From assembly GCA_023433985.1 (NCBI GenBank), contig JAEYTN010000554.1, forward strand, positions 1-10,474: 10,474 nt of DNA. The letters run 5' to 3'. The position numbers and the translations under genes are program-made. Shown one piece after another: positions 5,959 to 10,474 of this stretch. The notes beneath the pieces were generated by a model. That model saw only the letters and a program-made list of their open reading frames with translations. It was not told where the DNA came from and made no database searches. Positions within the stretch are counted from its first letter, which is position 1, and every line of letters starts with the position of its first letter. This DNA is from Pseudomonadota bacterium (lineage in GTDB: Bacteria; Pseudomonadota; Alphaproteobacteria; Rhizobiales; Devosiaceae).

Positions 5959-7802
5959 TTGCGCTGCACGGCTTCTTGCCGCTGCTTGATGGCGCGGTGC
6001 CGGAGCATATCGTTGAAAGCGAGGGCGTCTGGCGGCTGGCCGATGGCAGCCGGATGCGGCTCGAACGGAATGGCGAGCGCTGGCGGGTTGTGCTGGAGGG
6101 GCCGGCCGGTGAGCGGCGGATCGCTTCGCTGGGCCTGCGGCTGACCGCGGGAAATGTACGCCAGTACCTGCGCAACGGCTATATGAGCTGGGATGGCAGC
6201 TTCTTCGTCGAACCGGGCGCGGCAGGCGAGGTGGCGAAAGCCGATCCGAGGCTGACCAACGGCCACGCGATGACGGCACTGCTGCCATATGGCGGCCCGG
6301 GCGCGACGGTGATCGGTTTCGTCCGCCACGACCGCTACCAGTCGCGGCTCCGGTTCGACATCGGCGGGCCGCTGACCATCGATATCGAGACGCTGATCGA
6401 CCTGGTCCCGCATACCGGCGAGATAGCGACCGAAGAACTGGCGGTGTTCAGCGGCGACGACGTCGAGGCGGCGCTCCGGCGCTGGGCGACGCTGGTAGGG
6501 GAAGCCTCGCCGCTCCCACCGCGCGTGCCAGAACGGCGACTGAGCGGCTGGTGCTCGTGGTACAACCTCTACTCCTCCCTGAGCGAGCTGGGGCTGCTGG
6601 AGCATCTCGACGCCGCGGCGCGGTTCCGCGACGAAAAGCAGGCGCCGTTCGACATCTTCCTCGTCGATGATGGCTTCACGCCCGAGATGGGTGACTGGCT
6701 GGAGTTCAAGCCGCAGTTCCCGAACGGCATCAAGCCGGTGCTGGACGGGGCGCGAGCCAGTGGCTTCACGCCCGGTCTCTGGATCGCGCCGTTCATGGTC
6801 GGCAACCGCTCCAACCTCTACCAGGCGCACCCCGACTGGGTGGTGAAGAGCCGCGCGAACGGCAAGCCGCTGGCGCCGATGACGTTCTACGGCGAGTTCC
6901 GTTGGCACAAGCGCAGCGAGGAATACTACGTCCTCGACGTCACCCACCCGGAAGCGGAAGCCTATATCCGGCAGGTCTTCCGCACCTGGGCACAGGACTG
7001 GGGCTGCAGCTACTTCAAGACCGACTTCATGCACCTGGGCTCGACCTACGGTCCGGACGAGGCGGTGTGGCACGCGGACGGCCTGAGCCGTATCGCCATC
7101 TGGATGAAGATGGCGCGGCTGATCCGCGAGGAGGTCGGCGAGGCACAATGGCTGCTCTGCGGTTCACCCCTCTGGGCGCCGGTGGGGCTTTGCGACGCGA
7201 TGCGTATCGGCCGCGATATCGGGGTAACCTGGAAGGGTCACTACTCGGCGGAATCGCTCTTGCGCGACCAGACGGCACGCAACTTCGCCCACGGCATCCT
7301 GTGGCAGGCCGACCCCGACTGTATCCTGCTGCGCGACCGCTTCCATGAGTTGAGCGACGACCAGGTGCACTCCCTCGCGCTGTTTGCCGGGCTGGCTGGC
7401 GGCGTGCTGATGACCTCAGACCAATTGGACGAGGTACCCGAAGCGCGGCGACAACTCCTGGCCGAGTTGGCCGGCGACGGACACGCGTACCAGTGCGAGT
7501 TCCCGCTGCTCGGCCAGACGGCGCTGCGTTATCGGCTGGGTACTGCCCCGAACGGATATCCAATGGCGATCAGCGAGGGCGATCCGCTGCTGGTGCAGCG
7601 CGTACGGCGACCGGACGGATCGGTGCTGCTCAATTTGTTCAACACCGGGGATGTAGCGGTCGAGCGGGTCGTGAACTGGCAGCTGGCAGGCCGACGCGGC
7701 GAGGTTACGGAGGACGGTGCCGTCGTTGAGGCCGACGAGGACGGGTTTGTCGTGAGGCTGAGGCCGCATCAGTCGCGGCTGTTTCGGATCAGGCTACGCT
7801 AA
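5955..7802 (+). CDS. Glycoside hydrolase family 36 protein, probable alpha-galactosidase
   Basis: This is a 615-residue retaining glycosidase with no signal peptide, so cytoplasmic. An N-terminal beta-sandwich domain (about 1-190, with NGYMSWDGSFFVEPG at 74-88) precedes a TIM barrel. The barrel shows WCSWYN (199-204), LVDDGF (236-241) and GLWIAPF (274-280). YFKTDF (353-358) holds the predicted nucleophile D357, and MRIGRDIG (416-423) the predicted acid/base D421. A C-terminal beta domain ends in RLFRIRLR. From memory, the KxDF and MRIG-x-D patterns resemble the Thermotoga maritima GalA branch (FKIDF and MRIGPDT) more than the KWDMNR branch of larger enzymes. The start is GTG 5955, overlapping the preceding stop by 4 bases, with GGAGG 7 bases upstream. 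Terminal alpha-galactosides such as melibiose or raffinose are the expected substrates. Alpha-N-acetylgalactosaminidase or another GH36 specificity is possible. Confidence 0.9.
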   Translation: MIALHGFLPLLDGAVPEHIVESEGVWRLADGSRMRLERNGERWRVVLEGPAGERRIASLGLRLTAGNVRQYLRNGYMSWDGSFFVEPGAAGEVAKADPRLTNGHAMTALLPYGGPGATVIGFVRHDRYQSRLRFDIGGPLTIDIETLIDLVPHTGEIATEELAVFSGDDVEAALRRWATLVGEASPLPPRVPERRLSGWCSWYNLYSSLSELGLLEHLDAAARFRDEKQAPFDIFLVDDGFTPEMGDWLEFKPQFPNGIKPVLDGARASGFTPGLWIAPFMVGNRSNLYQAHPDWVVKSRANGKPLAPMTFYGEFRWHKRSEEYYVLDVTHPEAEAYIRQVFRTWAQDWGCSYFKTDFMHLGSTYGPDEAVWHADGLSRIAIWMKMARLIREEVGEAQWLLCGSPLWAPVGLCDAMRIGRDIGVTWKGHYSAESLLRDQTARNFAHGILWQADPDCILLRDRFHELSDDQVHSLALFAGLAGGVLMTSDQLDEVPEARRQLLAELAGDGHAYQCEFPLLGQTALRYRLGTAPNGYPMAISEGDPLLVQRVRRPDGSVLLNLFNTGDVAVERVVNWQLAGRRGEVTEDGAVVEADEDGFVVRLRPHQSRLFRIRLR

Positions 7803-7809
7803 GGGTGCC

Positions 7810-8493
7810 CTACTCTGCCATCCGTCGATCCCGGACTGGTTTCACGCCGGGGGCTGGAGGGAGGAGGTTGCGGGGGTCGGCGAAGGGGAAGATGGGTTCG
7901 AAACGGAAGGCTTCGGCGTAGCCGGCCGGGTCGTTGCACTGGGCGGCGCGGAAGCGTCCACTAAGCTCGGCCATCTCGACGAAGCGTCCGGTGTCCTGCG
8001 AGACATGCTTGCGGATCGCCTCGCGCTTGCGCTCCATGTGTGGCGTGATGTCGATGTAGTGGGTGGGCGTGAACCCGACCCCCATCATGGTTTCCATCCA
8101 CATCACGGGGGCGATGAAGTTGGCAGCGATCCGCACCGCGTCACTGAGCGCACGGTGGTCGCCGTGGTAGTCGTTCGGGGCGTGCGTGATGACCAGTGAC
8201 GGGCGCTCCGCAGCGACCAGCGCCGCGATGCGGTCGATGACCGGCCCCTCGGCGCGAAGGCCGCCATCGGGGAAGCCGAGCATCGTGGGCTTGAGGCCGA
8301 AGGTGGCCGCCGCCGCATCGGCCTCGACCTGGCGAATGCGGACGAGCTCGGTCGGATCGCCCCTTCCGCCCTTCGCCCCGTCGGTGGCGGTGACCATCAA
8401 CACCTCGTCCCCCTGCGCCTGGAAGGCGGCAATGGTGCCGCCCATGAAGATTTCCAGGTCGTCGGGATGGGCCCCGATGGCGAGGATTTTCAT
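7810..8493 (-). CDS. PIG-L/LmbE family deacetylase
   Basis: This is a 227-residue putative zinc-dependent amide deacetylase. AHPDD (8-12) gives the predicted zinc ligands H9 and D12 and the catalytic base D11. HGDH (110-113) supplies the third ligand, H113. The later block YIDITPHMERKREAIRKH is the usual C-terminal feature, so the active site looks complete. Known members remove N-acetyl from GlcNAc-containing small molecules (MshB, BshB, diacetylchitobiose deacetylase, GlcNAc-PI), and others act as amidases. ATG 8493 has GGAGG (8502-8498) close upstream and overlaps the GH63-like stop by 4 bases, so it is the last visible gene of the minus-strand operon. No signal peptide is present. It ends 7 bases from the convergent GH36 stop. 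An acetylated amino-sugar substrate is a likely inference; identity is unknown. Confidence 0.92.
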   Translation of the reverse strand: MKILAIGAHPDDLEIFMGGTIAAFQAQGDEVLMVTATDGAKGGRGDPTELVRIRQVEADAAAATFGLKPTMLGFPDGGLRAEGPVIDRIAALVAAERPSLVITHAPNDYHGDHRALSDAVRIAANFIAPVMWMETMMGVGFTPTHYIDITPHMERKREAIRKHVSQDTGRFVEMAELSGRFRAAQCNDPAGYAEAFRFEPIFPFADPRNLLPPAPGVKPVRDRRMAE

Positions 8494-9767
8494 GCCGCCT
8501 CCAAGAACTCGATCACCATGGCCGCCGTCCAGGTGAAGCGGCCGCCGCCACAGGGCTCGCCGGTCAGCGGGTCATAGTACTCCGCGAAACCCGACTGCGT
8601 GATGAGCTCGAGGCTCGACTTGACGATATGCTCGGCAACGGCCGTTTCACCGACGACACGGAGCCCGTCCTGGATCATGTAGTTCATCACCAGCCAGGCC
8701 GGTGCGCGCCAGTAGCGTTTGGGCTCGAAGCGTGGATCGGACGGATCGTGCGAGGGCACGATGTATTTGACCTGCGTCGCCCAGCGCTCGATGGTGCGTG
8801 CGATCGCCTGCGCCCTTACCTTTGGCACGGTGGCGAAGACCGGCAGGATACCGCCGATCGAGGCAGACTCGATGAGCTGTCCCGTGATCCGGTCGCGGCA
8901 GAGATACTGGCCGTGCCGTTCGCTCCAGAGGCTTTCCAGCGCCGCCAGCGCCCTTGTCGCGCGCTCCCGGTTGGCCTCGGCGATTGCGGTCTCCCCGAGC
9001 GGTTCGGCGAGATCGGCGAGGTCGGTCATCGAGCGGATCAGGATGGCGTTGAAGCCGGGGTCGACGACCTTGAACGGCGAGGCGTCGTGCAGCCTCGAGT
9101 TGTCCCAGCCGAGCGAGCGGAAAAGCTGCACCAGATAGAGGTAGCGGTCGTACTGCGCCTTGGTCGGGCGGTGCGCCGGATCGGCGTGCTGGGTGTCGCG
9201 CCGGACATAGGGCTCGACGCCGTCGGTCGGCACGCGCTCGAACGCCTCGTCCCAGTCGACCGAGTTGTCGCGGCCCGACTCCCAGGGATGGAGGATGGCG
9301 ACGAGGCCTTCGCGAGCCGGATCGCGCATCTCGTAGAACCAGCGGTGCCAGGCATCGATCTTGGGCAGCAGCGCCTTGGCGCGCGCTGCGGCCGCCGCCT
9401 TGTCGGTGGCGCGATCGTAGAGCCGCTTCACGGCAAAGCCCGCGACCGGCGGCTGCGTGATGCCCGAGGTGGCGGTGCCCGGCCGCTTGGTGTCCCACAC
9501 ATTGGGGCCGGGGAAATAGCCGTCCGAATAGACGTGGAAGACGATGTGCGGGACCATGCCGTCGTCCCACTGGTTGGCGAACAGCGTCTCGATCTCGGTC
9601 CAGGCGCGCGCCTCGTCGTAGTGGAACTGGCCGAGCGCCGTGAGGCAGGAATCCCAGTTCCACTGGAACGGGTAGAGCCCCTTGGTGGGGATGGTGTAGC
9701 TGCCCTGATCGTTCTCCTTCAGCACCTCCAGGGCGTGGTCGTAGATCTGCTTGGCTTGAAGGGTCAT
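8490..9767 (-). CDS. GH63-like glycoside hydrolase (mannosylglycerate/glucosylglycerate hydrolase or alpha-glucosidase type)
   Basis: This 425-residue enzyme is predicted to have an (alpha/alpha)6 barrel. WNWDS (36-40) lies near the start and QWDDGMVPH at 66-74. HPWESGRDNSVDWD (160-173) supplies the predicted general acid D167. RYWRAPAW (351-358) varies from the usual RGPxW. FAEYYDPLTGEPCGGGRFTW (394-413) supplies the predicted general base E396. These are GH63/GH37-clan features, and the length fits the short single-domain mannosylglycerate or glucosylglycerate hydrolases rather than long oligosaccharide glucosidases. There is no signal peptide. ATG 9767 is preceded by GAGG (9777-9774) at 6 bases. 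It follows the SGNH gene by 15 bases and overlaps the PIG-L start by 4, so it belongs to one operon. It would cleave an alpha-glucosyl or alpha-mannosyl bond; the substrate is unknown. Confidence 0.87.
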   Translation of the reverse strand: MTLQAKQIYDHALEVLKENDQGSYTIPTKGLYPFQWNWDSCLTALGQFHYDEARAWTEIETLFANQWDDGMVPHIVFHVYSDGYFPGPNVWDTKRPGTATSGITQPPVAGFAVKRLYDRATDKAAAAARAKALLPKIDAWHRWFYEMRDPAREGLVAILHPWESGRDNSVDWDEAFERVPTDGVEPYVRRDTQHADPAHRPTKAQYDRYLYLVQLFRSLGWDNSRLHDASPFKVVDPGFNAILIRSMTDLADLAEPLGETAIAEANRERATRALAALESLWSERHGQYLCRDRITGQLIESASIGGILPVFATVPKVRAQAIARTIERWATQVKYIVPSHDPSDPRFEPKRYWRAPAWLVMNYMIQDGLRVVGETAVAEHIVKSSLELITQSGFAEYYDPLTGEPCGGGRFTWTAAMVIEFLEAA

Positions 9768-9782
9768 GGGGTACCTCGGGGT

Positions 9783-10448
9783 CTAGAGCCGCGTGGCCGA
9801 CGCGAAGATCTCGGCGATCCGGGCGTGGCCTTCGGCATTGGGATGCACGTGGTCGGGAAGGATGAGGGCATCGCCACCGCTTGCGGCGAGCGTCTCGCTG
9901 ACCGGGGCGTAGAAACAGCCGAATTCGCGGGCGAGCTGCTTCACCGTGCCGGTGTAGCGTTGGTATCCGGCCCGGCTCTGCCCGGCAAAGCCGTCCTCGG
10001 CGCCGACGGCAAGGCCGGCATCCGGCAGGTGCGAAGGGCTGCCGATGACGATGGCATCGGGCGGATAGCCGGCTTCGATCAGGCCACCCAGCAGGTCGCG
10101 GTAGTCGCGCACGAAGCCAGCGTGCCCGAAAGTTTCGGGGGCAGCGATGTAGCGTGCGTCGTTGGTGCCGTAGAGGATGGCGATGACGTCGCCGCGGTCT
10201 TCGCCGAGCAGGTCGCGTCGGTAGCGGCCGTGACCGTTGTTCTCGCGCGGGACGCCCAATGCCGCTGGCGAGGATTGCAGTACCGTGCCGCTCAGGCCCT
10301 TGTTCGTGAGCGATGCACCCAGCATCGCCGCCAGCCGGTTTGCCCAGCGCAGCGCCGGATCGGCGATATGGAGCGCCTGCGTGATCGAATCGCCGAAGGT
10401 GGCCAGCACTCCCGCCCTGCCCTGCCAACGCTCGAGGAACGTGCTCAC
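9783..10448 (-). CDS. SGNH/GDSL-family hydrolase (probable carbohydrate esterase)
   Basis: This 221-residue serine hydrolase has all four SGNH blocks: GDSIT (19-23) with nucleophile S21, the NKGLSGT glycine block (49-55), GTND (94-97) with the oxyanion asparagine N96, and DHVHPN (199-204) with catalytic D199 and H202. There is no signal peptide, so it should work in the cytoplasm. Family members deacylate sugars, lipids or thioesters. Between glycosidase and deacetylase genes, removal of O-acetyl groups from an imported sugar is the most natural role, but this is inference. GTG 10448 is supported by a GTGA overlap with the stop of the preceding partial gene and a GGAG about 8 bases upstream. 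The next gene follows after a 15-base gap. Confidence 0.92.
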   Translation of the reverse strand: MSTFLERWQGRAGVLATFGDSITQALHIADPALRWANRLAAMLGASLTNKGLSGTVLQSSPAALGVPRENNGHGRYRRDLLGEDRGDVIAILYGTNDARYIAAPETFGHAGFVRDYRDLLGGLIEAGYPPDAIVIGSPSHLPDAGLAVGAEDGFAGQSRAGYQRYTGTVKQLAREFGCFYAPVSETLAASGGDALILPDHVHPNAEGHARIAEIFASATRL

Positions 10449-10474
10449 GCCCGTGGCTCCAGGAATTCGAGCAC
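10445..10474 (-). CDS. Last codons of an upstream gene, product unknown (partial)
   Basis: On the minus strand the bases from the right edge read VLEFLEPRA followed by TGA at 10447-10445. The stop overlaps the SGNH GTG start by 4 bases, the same junction seen at other genes here, so this is probably the true 3' end of a coding gene in the same operon. The ending VLEFLEPRA resembles the C-terminus of the nearby GH63-like protein (VIEFLEAA), hinting at a second enzyme of that family, but nine residues cannot prove this. Confidence 0.5.
   Translation of the reverse strand: MLEFLEPRA

Noticed and set aside
4756..6288. 510-codon minus-strand open frame across the MDR, Gfo/Idh/MocA and GH36 genes
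   Set aside because: The product is Arg/Pro/Ser/His-rich and lacks motifs, while the plus strand carries three recognisable enzymes with proper junctions.
5631..7148. 505-codon minus-strand open frame under the GH36 gene
   Set aside because: It is antisense to conserved catalytic blocks of GH36, has no recognisable domain, and fits third-position GC bias.
7801..7812. AGGG-TG-CCCT inverted repeat as a bidirectional terminator
   Set aside because: A four-pair stem with a two-base loop cannot form a stable hairpin and there is no T-run on either side.
8647..10428. 593-codon minus-strand open frame spanning the GH63-like and SGNH genes in another frame
   Set aside because: It is Arg/Ala/Pro/His-rich noise. 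The overlapping frames hold complete active-site motifs for two enzymes.

Overview
The window is GC-rich DNA with strong G/C preference at third codon positions. Genes are tightly packed, with 1- or 4-base stop/start overlaps, several GTG starts and one TTG start. Together with the gene families present, this suggests an alphaproteobacterium of the Hyphomicrobiales type (for example a rhizobial or Devosia-like soil bacterium). The taxonomic guess is inference and weak. No rRNA, tRNA, CRISPR array, insertion sequence or phage gene was seen. It reads as a chromosomal or megaplasmid carbohydrate-catabolic locus.

Layout. (1) Positions 1-3743, minus strand: an ABC importer of the peptide/oligosaccharide (Dpp/Opp) class, in transcription order periplasmic binding protein, permease B, permease C, and an ATPase cut by the left edge. 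A perfect 24-bp palindrome lies between the binding-protein gene and the first permease gene. (2) Positions 3744-3946: a 203-bp divergent regulatory gap with a near-consensus LacI/GalR-family operator at 3900-3913. (3) Positions 3947-7802, plus strand: a three-gene overlapping operon of an MDR dehydrogenase lacking the usual zinc ligands, a Gfo/Idh/MocA oxidoreductase and a cytoplasmic GH36 alpha-galactosidase-like enzyme. (4) Positions 7810-10474, minus strand, convergent with (3) at only 7 bp: the last codons of an unknown gene, an SGNH/GDSL hydrolase, a GH63-like glycosidase of the mannosylglycerate/glucosylglycerate hydrolase size class, and a PIG-L/LmbE deacetylase.

How the parts may work together (inference). 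The importer brings a glycoside or oligosaccharide into the cytoplasm. None of the enzymes carries a signal peptide, so all processing would be intracellular. The SGNH and PIG-L enzymes could remove O- and N-acyl groups. GH36 and the GH63-like enzyme could cleave alpha-glycosidic bonds, and the two dehydrogenases could oxidise or reduce the released sugar. Sinorhizobium meliloti is known to import alpha-galactosides with a binding protein of this same peptide-type class (AgpA) linked to alpha-galactosidase genes, which makes an alpha-galactoside a plausible substrate. The natural substrate cannot be read from sequence alone.

Every stretch longer than 300 bases is occupied by a gene. The only sizeable non-coding region is 3744-3946.
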